Of a DNA stretch of 64,000 nt, positions 15,561-24,089 are shown piece after piece (positions within the stretch are counted from its first letter, which is position 1; each line of letters opens with the position of its first letter). Under the pieces are notes generated by a model. It saw nothing but the letters and a program-made list of their open reading frames with translations. It was not told where the DNA came from and did no database searches. Source of the stretch: Actinacidiphila alni (lineage in GTDB: Bacteria; Actinomycetota; Actinomycetes; Streptomycetales; Streptomycetaceae); the NCBI RefSeq assembly GCF_900112845.1, contig NZ_FONG01000013.1, positions 124,001-188,000 on the forward strand, read 5' to 3'. The translations under genes and the position numbers were made by a program.

Positions 15561-16597
15561 TCCCCGTCGGCGACGGCCCCGTCGTCTGCGTCGGCGAGAC
15601 GATGGTCGCGCTCGTGCCCGAGCACAGTGGCGTCGAGCTGGCGGCAGCCGATTCGCTGCGGCTCGCGGTCGCCGGGGCGGAGTCCAATGTGGCGATGTAC
15701 CTGGCCGATCACGGCGTGCCGGTGCGCTGGGTGTCGGCCGTCGGCGACGACCCGTTCGGGCGGCGCGTCGTCGCCGAGGTCGCGGCCCGCGGCGTGGACG
15801 TCTCGGGCGTGCGCACCGACCCGGCGCGGCCGACCGGGCTGATGGTCAAGAGCCCGGGGGAGCACGGCACCCGCGTGCACTACTACCGGCGCGGGTCCGC
15901 CGCGTCCACGCTCGGGCCCGCCGTGCTGGACGACTCGGCCGTGCGGACGGCCGGGCTGCTGCACCTGACCGGGATCACCGCCGCGCTGTCGCACTCCTGC
16001 CGCGCGCTGGTGGACGCGGCGCTGCGAGGCCCGGTCCCGGTCAGCTTCGACGTCAACCACCGGCCCGCGCTGTGGTCGGACGGCCCGGTGCTGCCGCCCG
16101 CCGAGGGCATCCGCCCGCACCCCTCGCAGCGGGCGGAGGAGTCGGCCGCCGCCGTGCTGTACGACTTCGCCGACCGCGCCGACCTCGTCCTCGTCGGCCT
16201 GGACGAGGCCCAGGCGCTGTGGGACGACGCCCTCGCCGACGCGGCGGCCGTCCGCGCCCTGCTGCCCCGGCCGCGCGTCCTGGTCGTCAAGGACGGCGCC
16301 CGCGCCGCCACCGTCTTCGACGGCACGGACGTCCACACCGTGCCCGCCCGCGCCGTGGACGTCGTGGAGCCCGTCGGCGCGGGCGACGCCTTCGCCGCCG
16401 GCTTCCTCGCCGGCCTGCTCCGTGGCGAGTCACCCGTACGGGCCCTGCGCCTCGGCCACCTCACCGCCGGCGCGGCCCTGCGCGTCACCGGCGACCACGG
16501 CCCGCTGCCGGACCCCGCCCTGATCGAGCGGCTGCTCGCCGCCGACGACGCGGTCTGGGCCTCAGCGGAAGCCGACGGTGACCTGCCGGTGCACTGA
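15557..16597 (+). CDS. PfkB-family sugar kinase, probable 2-keto-3-deoxygalactonate kinase
   Basis: The 346-residue ribokinase/PfkB protein opens VCVGETMVALVPEH, which resembles KDG kinases. It has AGAESNVAMYLADHG in the substrate lid region and the C-terminal signature GAGDAFAAGFLAGLLRG with catalytic Asp277. It would phosphorylate KDGal to KDPGal, the aldolase substrate, completing the pathway. Note that classical E. coli DgoK belongs to another fold, so this is a non-orthologous kinase. The start is GTG 15557. Its 3' end overlaps the convergent GH31 gene by 36 bp. Confidence 0.9.
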   Translation: MIPVGDGPVVCVGETMVALVPEHSGVELAAADSLRLAVAGAESNVAMYLADHGVPVRWVSAVGDDPFGRRVVAEVAARGVDVSGVRTDPARPTGLMVKSPGEHGTRVHYYRRGSAASTLGPAVLDDSAVRTAGLLHLTGITAALSHSCRALVDAALRGPVPVSFDVNHRPALWSDGPVLPPAEGIRPHPSQRAEESAAAVLYDFADRADLVLVGLDEAQALWDDALADAAAVRALLPRPRVLVVKDGARAATVFDGTDVHTVPARAVDVVEPVGAGDAFAAGFLAGLLRGESPVRALRLGHLTAGAALRVTGDHGPLPDPALIERLLAADDAVWASAEADGDLPVH

Positions 16598-19500
16598 CGT
16601 CGGCGGGACGGTCACCGTCAGCCGCCGGCCGCCCGCGTCGTACGACCAACTGCCCGCCGCGGCCGGAGCGCCGTTCACCGTCACGGACTTCGGCGCGGCC
16701 GTGTCGGAGAAGACCACCGTCCACTGCCGCCGCTCCACCTGTCCGGCGAAGGAGCCGGAGACCGGTGCGACGGTCAGGGTGCGGTCCTGCTGCCGGTAAC
16801 GGATCGCCGTGGTCGCGCTCCTGGCGCTGTCCGCCGTCGTCCCGTCGTCCTCGTAGAGGCTGAAGGAACCGGAGGCGCCGGTGGCGACGTCGAGCGTCGC
16901 CTTCGTGAGCGGATTCTGCACGTCGTTGGCGACGTGCCCGGTCCTGGTCGGCACGATGCCGCCCGCCTTGACGAACACCGGCATCCGGTCGAGGCCCGTC
17001 GTCACCTTCTGCGTGGTGCCGCCCGCGTACGTCGCACCGGTGAACCAGTCCGTCCACCGGCCGGGCGGGAACCACACCGAGGTGGTCGCCGTCGCCCCGG
17101 GCGTGGTCACCGGCGCGACCAGGACGTCGGACCCGTACAGATACTCCCCGCCGGCCGTGGCGTAGGCGTCCTGCTCCTCCGGGTAGTCCAGATACGCCGG
17201 GTGGGTGACCGGCACCCCGGTCCGCTCGGCCTGCTCCGCGAGCGTGTACGTGTACGGCAGCAGCGCCTCGCGGAGGTCGAGGAATTTCTCCGCCGACGAT
17301 TTCGCCGCCTCGCCGTACTGCCACGGCAGCCGGTCGCTGTGGTTGGAGTGCAGCCGGTCGATCGGCTGGAAGGTGCCGAGCTGCACCCAGCGCGCGTACA
17401 GGTCGTCGGGCAGCTTCGTACTGCCGGGCTCGGCGCCCGCCGCCTGCGTGCCGTCGTTGTTGAAGCCGCCGATGTCGTGGCTGACGGCCGAGAGGCCGGT
17501 GGCCACCGACTCGCCCGGGGTGTAGCCGACTTCGGCCTGGAGCATCTGCCAGGTCGAGATGGTGTCACCGGTGAAGTGCACGCTGGTGCGCTTGTCGGCC
17601 CACGGCCCGGTCGGCAGCCCCGACCTGCCGCTGTAACCGGTGCTCTGGAGCGAACCGTACGTCCGGGAGAAGGCGAAGCCGCGGCCCACGGTCTTGTCGG
17701 TGTCGGCCGCGTACTGCTCATTGATCCAGGAGTCGGGGGTGACCCCGGCCTGTGTCGACACCGACTGGTCGCAGCACCAGTCGAGCCACCAGAAGTCCGC
17801 GCCCTGCTGCTCCATCGTCTGGTGCAGGTCGAGGTACGCCTTCAGTTGGTCGGGGTCGCCCCAGTCGAAGGTGTAGCAGTCGGCGCCGTGACCGAGGTCG
17901 CTGTGGCAGCCGTCGTTGTTCTTGGTCAGCTTGTTGTCCGCGGTGGCCTGCGCCCGCGCGAACTGCGGGTCGGAGGACAGGACGCTGGGGTGGATGTTCA
18001 GGGTGTTGTGCAGCCCCTGGGACGCGGACCAGTCGAAGAAGCCCTTCGGGTCGGGGAAGCGTGTCGGGTCGATCTCCCAACCGTCCCACCGGTCGGGCGA
18101 CTTGAAGTCGGTGTCGGTGACCAGGACGTCGAGCGGGACGCCGTCGGCGCGGAACTTCGGCAGGATGGTGTTCTCGTAGTCGGCCGCGGAACGGTCGTAG
18201 TACTCCGAGTACCAGACGCCGTACGCCCAGCGCGGCAGCAGCTTCGACGGGCCGGTCAGTGTCGCCAGATCGGACAGCGCCCGCTCGTAGTCGTGGCCGT
18301 AGCCGAAGACATAGCCGTCCTGGTACGGGGCGCCGCCGTGGCCGGGGCGCGGGGTGACCTTCTCGGCCGTGTCGTCGAAGACCGCGGAGGCGGTGTCGTC
18401 GAGCAGCGACCAGCCGTCCTGGTAGAGCAGCCCCGGGGTGCTGCGCGGGCTGCCGTTGATCCGGTCGAGGGCGCGCCGGTAGCCGCCGAGCGGCGCGTGC
18501 GGAGTCAGCAGCGGCGCGCCGGCCCTGGTGACGGCGACCGTGTCGAGATTCAGCTTGCAACTGTCCGCGCCGGGGCAGCCGATGGTCACGTCATTGCTGC
18601 CGGCAGCCAGTGCCACGGGCACCGCGACCGTACGCCAGGAGTCCCAACTGCTGGTCACCGGCAGTGTCCTGGTGGCGGCGGTGCCGGAGCCCACGGTCAC
18701 CGCGACGGTGGCGGGCGCCGACTGGGCGTTGGCGTAGCGCAGTTGGAGCGCGTAACTGCCCGCGGCCGGGATGTGCGTGAGGTGCACGGTGTCACTCGCG
18801 CCCTGCTGGAGCCCGGCGACGAAACCCTTGCCTGCGAAGTCGTTGTGGTCCTCCTGGAGCACCGCGCCGCCGGCGAGCCGTCCGGCCTCGGCCTCGCAGG
18901 GCGCGCCGTAGGCGCAGGCCGAGGCCGGCGCGGCTGACGGGAAGGGCGCGCCGGAGGAGAGCACGGCCAGGCTGTCGATGTTCACCTCGCCGGAGTCCGC
19001 GGCGGTGCGGGTCAGGGTGAGGGTGTGGGTGCCCGCGGTCAGGTCGAGGGCCGTACCGGCCTGTGCCCAGGTGTTCCAGTCGGCGGTCGGCGGGAGGGTG
19101 ACCTGTCCGGCGGTCCCGCCGTCGGCGGCGAGTGTCAGCGTACGGGCGACGCTCAGGCCGTCACCGCCGACGCCGTTGGCGTAGCGGGTGGCGAAGCGGT
19201 AGGTGCCGGTGCGGGGCACGGTGACGGAGAAGGTCAGCGCGTTGCCGGTCTTCTCGAAGCCCGCGGCGAATCCGCCGCCGGTGTAGCCGGCGTGATCGGT
19301 CGCCGCCGACACGCCCGTCAATTTGACGGTCTCGGCCTCGCACAGCGTGTCGACCGTGCAGATGGAGCCGGCCTTCCAGGGAGCGCCGGTCACCTGCCGC
19401 GCGCCGCTTCCGACCCGCACGGTCAGATTACGGTCGGTGAAGGGGCCGGAGCCGACCTTGTACCTCAGTGTGAGGGCCGAGGTGGTCAGCGTCAGCCAGC

Positions 19501-19813
19501 CGCCGCTGGTCCGCTGCTTGAACGACGCCCTCGTGAAGCCGTCACGTCCGACGGCGTTGAAGGTCGCCGCGTCCAGGAAGGCCGCGTCGCCCGCGTACTC
19601 CGTGCGGATCAGCGTCGGTGAGAGCACCTCGAAGCGCGCGTCGCCGGAGACGACGACCGGGGCCGGCCGCGCCGCCGCGACGGTCGCGACGCTCGACACG
19701 GGAGGGACGGCGGACGCCCCCGAGCAGCCCACCAGCATCGTGGCGAACGCGCTCACCGTGGCGGTGGTGACGGCTGCGGCTCTGCCCAGGCGTGATCGTG
19801 TGCGGCGGGCCAT
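16562..19813 (-). CDS. Secreted GH31 glycosidase with two inserted CBM35-like modules
   Basis: The 1083-residue protein begins with MARRTRSRLGRAAAVT, a hydrophobic segment and a lipobox-like LVGC, so it is exported and possibly lipid-anchored. The GH31 N-terminal domain starts near residue 60 and is interrupted, at about residues 160-450, by two similar carbohydrate-binding modules (CEAETVKLTGVSAATDHAGY and CEAEAGRLAGGAVLQEDHND). The barrel follows, with nucleophile Asp678 in WWLDWCC and acid/base Asp750 in HFTGDT. GH31 covers alpha-glucosidases, alpha-xylosidases, alpha-galactosidases and others; the WWLDW variant argues against a plain maltase, but the substrate is unresolved. The ATG at 19813 is chosen because it gives the signal peptide; the open frame continues upstream without meaning. 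Confidence 0.9.
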   Translation of the reverse strand: MARRTRSRLGRAAAVTTATVSAFATMLVGCSGASAVPPVSSVATVAAARPAPVVVSGDARFEVLSPTLIRTEYAGDAAFLDAATFNAVGRDGFTRASFKQRTSGGWLTLTTSALTLRYKVGSGPFTDRNLTVRVGSGARQVTGAPWKAGSICTVDTLCEAETVKLTGVSAATDHAGYTGGGFAAGFEKTGNALTFSVTVPRTGTYRFATRYANGVGGDGLSVARTLTLAADGGTAGQVTLPPTADWNTWAQAGTALDLTAGTHTLTLTRTAADSGEVNIDSLAVLSSGAPFPSAAPASACAYGAPCEAEAGRLAGGAVLQEDHNDFAGKGFVAGLQQGASDTVHLTHIPAAGSYALQLRYANAQSAPATVAVTVGSGTAATRTLPVTSSWDSWRTVAVPVALAAGSNDVTIGCPGADSCKLNLDTVAVTRAGAPLLTPHAPLGGYRRALDRINGSPRSTPGLLYQDGWSLLDDTASAVFDDTAEKVTPRPGHGGAPYQDGYVFGYGHDYERALSDLATLTGPSKLLPRWAYGVWYSEYYDRSAADYENTILPKFRADGVPLDVLVTDTDFKSPDRWDGWEIDPTRFPDPKGFFDWSASQGLHNTLNIHPSVLSSDPQFARAQATADNKLTKNNDGCHSDLGHGADCYTFDWGDPDQLKAYLDLHQTMEQQGADFWWLDWCCDQSVSTQAGVTPDSWINEQYAADTDKTVGRGFAFSRTYGSLQSTGYSGRSGLPTGPWADKRTSVHFTGDTISTWQMLQAEVGYTPGESVATGLSAVSHDIGGFNNDGTQAAGAEPGSTKLPDDLYARWVQLGTFQPIDRLHSNHSDRLPWQYGEAAKSSAEKFLDLREALLPYTYTLAEQAERTGVPVTHPAYLDYPEEQDAYATAGGEYLYGSDVLVAPVTTPGATATTSVWFPPGRWTDWFTGATYAGGTTQKVTTGLDRMPVFVKAGGIVPTRTGHVANDVQNPLTKATLDVATGASGSFSLYEDDGTTADSARSATTAIRYRQQDRTLTVAPVSGSFAGQVERRQWTVVFSDTAAPKSVTVNGAPAAAGSWSYDAGGRRLTVTVPPTSVHRQVTVGFR

Positions 19814-20190
19814 GTGCGACTCCAAGTCGGTTCGACGTCGGGTCATGTCCGTGTACGGGTCTGCTGGTGCGTGCTTGCGGCGGCGGTCCGGTTGTGGCGG
19901 CCGTGTGTGCTGTGACGCCGTCCGGGCCCGGCGGTGTCCGGGCCTGACGGCGCGCTGGTCTGACGGTGCGTTGACAAGTCGACAATGGCAGATCGGCGGC
20001 CGTGGGGGGAGCATGCTGTTGGTGCGAATGTGGTGGTTGCGAAGAACTGGGCCCGGCGGGGCGAGCCTGCCCGTCCGCAGGTTAGGCGGATCGACTGGGG
20101 CAAGGGTGACCAATGGCCGTCGCCGCGGCGGCCATCGTACGAAGCGTTGGCGGCCCGGACGTGAGCCGCGCCGCTCGCGGGCGGGCCCCG
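19814..20190. other. Intergenic region: GH31 promoter side
   Basis: This 377-bp gap between the GH42 stop and GH31 start holds no supportable gene. It is less GC-rich around 19970-20045, where an 8-bp direct repeat (19970-19985) and two related motifs, GGTGCGAA (20021-20028) and GGTTGCGAA (20035-20043), are clustered. It most likely contains the GH31 promoter and operators on the minus strand. No clear terminator for GH42 was seen. Confidence 0.5.
19970..19985. repeat. 8-bp direct repeat GTTGACAA/GTCGACAA, possible operator
   Basis: Two abutting copies of GTYGACAA form a 16-bp direct repeat about 160 bp upstream of the GH31 start. On the minus strand this reads TTGTCGACTTGTCAAC. It differs from the LacI and AATT operators in the window, so GH31 may answer to another regulator. 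Confidence 0.45.
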
Positions 20191-22221
20191 TCAGGACTCC
20201 CGGACCACCGCGACATCCCCGGCCGCGACGGTGACCACGCCGTCCGCCCGGACGCCCGTGAGCAGGTCGCGGCCCGTGCAGGGGACGGCGACCGGGGCGG
20301 AGGTGTGGTTGACGACGAAGAGCCAGGAGGCGCCGCCGGGTGAGCGGCGGCGGACGGTCTCGACGCCGTCGCCCGCGCCGGGCGGCGGCGGGGCGCAGCC
20401 GGCCGCCGCGCGCCAGTCGGTGAGCAGGCGGCGCAGGGAGTCGTCGGTGAAACGGGTGGCGCAATAGCGGACGGCGCCCGCGCCGCGGTCGGCGCGGAGC
20501 ACCGCGGGTCCGCCGGAGGCGGGCCCGGTGGCGAAGCGGGCCTCGACACGGGTGCCGGAGTCGGGCAGCACCCGCTCGGCCCAGACCCGGCCGGTGGACC
20601 CGTCGCCGAGCGCGACCTTTTCCCCGGCGGCCAGCGGCAGGAATTCGTCGACGCGCAGGCCGAGCAGCCCGCGCAGCACCCCCGGATACGGTCCCGGGTG
20701 CACCCGGTCGTCGTGGTCCACCACGCCGCTGAACGGACCGACGACCAGATGGCCGCCCGCCGCCGCGTACGCCTCCCACGCGGCGGCCGTCTCCCGGGTC
20801 GCGGCGTAGTGCGAGGGTGCCAACAGCAGCTTGTAACGGGCGAGTTCGTCGGCGGTGGCGGTCGCGGGCACGACGTCGCAGGCGGCGCCCGCCGACCACA
20901 GGGCGCGGTGCCAGGCACGGATCTCGTCGCGGTAGGTCATGTCGATGCTGGGCCGGTCGGGCAGCTCCAGCGCCCACCAGGCGTCGTAGTCCCAGACGAC
21001 GGCCACCTCGGCGGGCTCGCAGACACTGCCCGCGACCTCGGCGAGCGCCCCGATCTCCGCGCCGAGCCGCTTCACCTCGCGGTGGACGCGGGTGTCCTCG
21101 CCGCCGTGCGGCACCATCGCCGAGTGCCACATCTCGGCGCCGGACGCGGACTGCCGCCACTGGAAGAACAGCGCCCCGTCGGCGCCGCGCGCCACATGGG
21201 TGAGGCTGTTGCGGCGCAGCTCGCCCGGCGCCTTGGCGGTGTTGCGCGGCTGCCACTGCACCGCCGAGGTGGAGTGCTCCATCAACAGCCAGGGCCGGCC
21301 CGCCGCCAGACCCCGCGTCAGGTCCGCGGCGAACGCCAGCTCGGCGGTGCGGTGCGGGTCGGCCGCGGTGAGGTAGTGGTCGTTGGCGACGACGTCGACC
21401 TCGGCGGCCCACGTCCAGTAGTCCGCCCAGGCGAAGTTGCCGGTCATGAAGTTGGTGGTGACCGGCCGGCCGGGGGAGTGGGCCCTGACGATGTCGCGCT
21501 CCGCGCGGTAACAGGCGAGCTGCTCGGCGTCGCAGAAGCGGAGGAAGTCGAGCCGGAGCGCGGGATTGAGGCTGCCGGCGCTGGTGCGCGGCGGCGCGAC
21601 CTGCGCCCAGTCGCTGTAGCGCTGCCCCCAGAAGGCCGTGCCCCAGCGGGAGTTGAGGGTGTCCAGGTCACCGTACTTGGCGTGCAGCCAGTGCCGGAAG
21701 GCGGCGGCCGAAGTCTCGCACCAGCAGTGCGCGTTGGTGTTGCCGTACTCGTTGCCGATGTGCCACATCACCACCGCGGGGTGGCCCCCGTAGCGTTCGG
21801 CGAGCCGTGAGGTGATCAGCGCGGCGCGCTCGCGGTAGGCGGGGGAGGAGGCGCAGAAGCTCTGCCGTGATCCGGGTGCGAGCCGCAGCCCGTCCGCGGT
21901 GACCGGCAGCGATTCGGGGTGGGCCCGCGCGAACCACAGCGGTGGCGCGGCCGTCGGGGTGGCGAGGTCGACGGCGACGCCGCCCGCGTGCAGCAGCCCG
22001 ATCACCTCGTCCAGGCCGTCGAAGTCGAAGCGGTCCTGCTCGGGTTCGAGCCAGGACCAGGCGAAGATGCCGAGCGAGACCAGGGTGACCCCGGCCGCCC
22101 GCATCAGCCGGACGTCGTCGCGCCACACCTGCGGGTCCCACTGTTCCGGGTTGTGGTCGGCGCCGTAGGCGAGCCGGGGGACGCGCCCCCAGGGGGAGTC
22201 GGGATGGACCGGTTGCGACAT
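20191..22221 (-). CDS. GH42 beta-galactosidase
   Basis: The 676-residue protein shows the full GH42 pattern. It has YGADHNPEQWDPQVWRDDVRL at the N-terminus, acid/base Glu158 in WHIGNEYGN, CWCETSAAAFRHWL, and nucleophile Glu315 in LLMEHSTSAVQW. Trimerisation and C-terminal beta domains follow. No signal peptide is visible, so it works on imported beta-galactosides. ATG 22221 has GAGGAAG upstream; the open frame extends further but adds only low-complexity residues. It is the last gene of the minus-strand operon after the beta-helix protein (132-bp gap). Beta-galactosidase, or alpha-L-arabinopyranosidase activity as in some family members, are both possible. Confidence 0.93.
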   Translation of the reverse strand: MSQPVHPDSPWGRVPRLAYGADHNPEQWDPQVWRDDVRLMRAAGVTLVSLGIFAWSWLEPEQDRFDFDGLDEVIGLLHAGGVAVDLATPTAAPPLWFARAHPESLPVTADGLRLAPGSRQSFCASSPAYRERAALITSRLAERYGGHPAVVMWHIGNEYGNTNAHCWCETSAAAFRHWLHAKYGDLDTLNSRWGTAFWGQRYSDWAQVAPPRTSAGSLNPALRLDFLRFCDAEQLACYRAERDIVRAHSPGRPVTTNFMTGNFAWADYWTWAAEVDVVANDHYLTAADPHRTAELAFAADLTRGLAAGRPWLLMEHSTSAVQWQPRNTAKAPGELRRNSLTHVARGADGALFFQWRQSASGAEMWHSAMVPHGGEDTRVHREVKRLGAEIGALAEVAGSVCEPAEVAVVWDYDAWWALELPDRPSIDMTYRDEIRAWHRALWSAGAACDVVPATATADELARYKLLLAPSHYAATRETAAAWEAYAAAGGHLVVGPFSGVVDHDDRVHPGPYPGVLRGLLGLRVDEFLPLAAGEKVALGDGSTGRVWAERVLPDSGTRVEARFATGPASGGPAVLRADRGAGAVRYCATRFTDDSLRRLLTDWRAAAGCAPPPPGAGDGVETVRRRSPGGASWLFVVNHTSAPVAVPCTGRDLLTGVRADGVVTVAAGDVAVVRES

Positions 22222-22353
22222 CGGGCTTCCTCGAAGAGCGGGAGTACGGGACGGAGAAGGGCGGGAGCAGGAGAGCGGGCGGACAGAGGTGAGCGGGGCC
22301 GGGGGAGGCACCTCCCGGCCCCGCTCGGTCCGCGGGGAGTCAGGTCCGGCGGG

Positions 22354-24012
22354 TCAGCACGTGCCGCCGCCCGCCGAGGCGCAGGTGGACTGCGGGTCCT
22401 GACCGGTGGCCGCCTGGTAGGCGGAGAAGGGGGTGTACGGGTCGGTCGCGCTGCCGGTGCCGGTGGAGCCGTTCTTGGCGACCACGAACGTCACCGGGCC
22501 CGTGCCCGTCACCTTGTAGGTGTTGAGATTGAGCTCGGGCTGCGTCGGGTCGCAGTGCCACTTCACTGTGGCGGTGTCGGTGCCGCACTGCTCGATGTAG
22601 ACGAGCTTGGCGGGCACCGCGTGCGTGACGTCGTTGCCCCAGAAGGAGACCTCGCCGGGCAGGTAGTTGGACTGCGACATCAGCCACGGCCCCGGCTGGG
22701 TGCGGTTGATCGTGTTGTTGTTGACGGTGATGTCCTGGATGCTCGACGGATCGGTGGTGGTGCGGCCCGCGGTCCAGGTGAAGATGTCGCCCTGCGACTG
22801 CGAGCTGGGGTTCTTCCCGTTGTCGGTGCAGGTGTTGTGGGTGACCGTGACGTCGGAGGTGACCAGGTCGCGGCCGCCGAAGACGGCGACGCAGTACGAG
22901 TCGTTGCCGTAGGCGGTGTTGTGGTCGATGAGGCTCTTGGTGGTGTACGTGTCGGCGTCGAAGCCGCCGCCGTCACCGCCGCCGCGCTTGTTGGCGTACG
23001 AGGTGTTGTATGTGGCGCTGACGTTGTACGAGTTGGACCACCAGGCGCCCTCGCCGTTGAGCAGCGACGGCTCGCCGGTCGACGACGTGCCGTTGCCGTT
23101 GTCGTGCAGGGTGTTGTCGGTCATCGTCAGGTTGGTCACGCCCGAGCCCCAGATGCCCGAGGCGTCGTTGTAGGCGGACCCGGAATTCTTGATGACGGTG
23201 TTGCTGACCCCGTCCCTGGCGGGCAGCACCCCGTCGGCCAGACCCATGTGGCAGTCCGGCGTGTTGTAGCCGCCGGGCGTGCTCGGATCGTAGACGGCCT
23301 TCTCCGCGTGGCCGATCTGGAAGCCGACCTCGTGGCCGTTGTACGCGTCGACGTCGTCGATCGTGACGCCTTCGAGCTTCGCGGTCGGCGTGCACGGCTC
23401 GACGATCACCGAGCCGGTCCCGGAGATCCAGTCGCTCTGTTTGCTGCCGTCGCTCTTGGTGATGATGCGCGGCCGGTTGCCCTGGTCGTGCACCTTGAGG
23501 CCGGTCAGCCGGAAACCGTGCTGGGTGACGCCCGGCTGGTCGGCCTCGATCCACAGGCCGCGCCAGTAGCCGCCCGCGATGTTGAGGTCCTGGACCTTCC
23601 AGTACGACACGTTCTTGAGCGCCACCGCGCTGGCGTTGGTGGTGCCGGTGCCGCCGTCGATCGACGGCAGCGGCTGCGCCGCGTCGCCGTAGGCACCGAG
23701 GGTGTTCCAGGCGGTGGAGCTGCCGGAGCCCTGGACGGTCAGCGCGCCCTCGCAGACCGTGCCGCGCTTGAGCAGCAGCGACTCACCGGCCAGGAAATGA
23801 TGGCTCGACGCCTTGGCGAGGCTGGTGAACGGCTGCGCCTGGCTGCCGGTCTGGGTGCTCGAGGCCGCCGAACAGTCCACGTAGTAGGTGGCCGCGTCGG
23901 CCGACGCGGCCGGCGCCACGGCGAGGCCGAGCGCGCCGGCCAGCGCGACCGCTCCGGCCGCGGCGACGGTGCGCCGCAGGCCGGCCCGCGGGCTGCGGGT
24001 GTTTTCGGGCAT
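22354..24012 (-). CDS. Secreted right-handed parallel beta-helix protein
   Basis: The 552-residue protein has a signal peptide ending near APAASADA and then a long series of beta-helix coils rich in Asn/Thr (for example LTMTDNTLHDNGNGTSS and ITVNNNTINRTQPGP). This is the pectate-lyase-like fold. Cysteines are scattered, including a C-terminal CASAGGGTC. No PL1, PL9 or GH28 catalytic signature was recognised, so lyase, glycosidase or binding roles remain open. It sits 77 bp after the permease genes and 132 bp before GH42, so it probably acts outside the cell on the polymer whose fragments are imported. Confidence 0.85.
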   Translation of the reverse strand: MPENTRSPRAGLRRTVAAAGAVALAGALGLAVAPAASADAATYYVDCSAASSTQTGSQAQPFTSLAKASSHHFLAGESLLLKRGTVCEGALTVQGSGSSTAWNTLGAYGDAAQPLPSIDGGTGTTNASAVALKNVSYWKVQDLNIAGGYWRGLWIEADQPGVTQHGFRLTGLKVHDQGNRPRIITKSDGSKQSDWISGTGSVIVEPCTPTAKLEGVTIDDVDAYNGHEVGFQIGHAEKAVYDPSTPGGYNTPDCHMGLADGVLPARDGVSNTVIKNSGSAYNDASGIWGSGVTNLTMTDNTLHDNGNGTSSTGEPSLLNGEGAWWSNSYNVSATYNTSYANKRGGGDGGGFDADTYTTKSLIDHNTAYGNDSYCVAVFGGRDLVTSDVTVTHNTCTDNGKNPSSQSQGDIFTWTAGRTTTDPSSIQDITVNNNTINRTQPGPWLMSQSNYLPGEVSFWGNDVTHAVPAKLVYIEQCGTDTATVKWHCDPTQPELNLNTYKVTGTGPVTFVVAKNGSTGTGSATDPYTPFSAYQAATGQDPQSTCASAGGGTC

Positions 24013-24089
24013 GACGGATCAATTCCCTTCGTCCACAAGGAGATTGCGTGCGGGATGTGCGTACTGCCGGTCGGCGCCCGGGGGACGGC

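Noticed and set aside
19814..21412. Upstream extension of the GH31 frame to give a 1616-residue protein
   Set aside because: The extension is Arg/Pro-rich and overlaps the GH42 gene antisense codon structure; a proper signal peptide starts at 19813.
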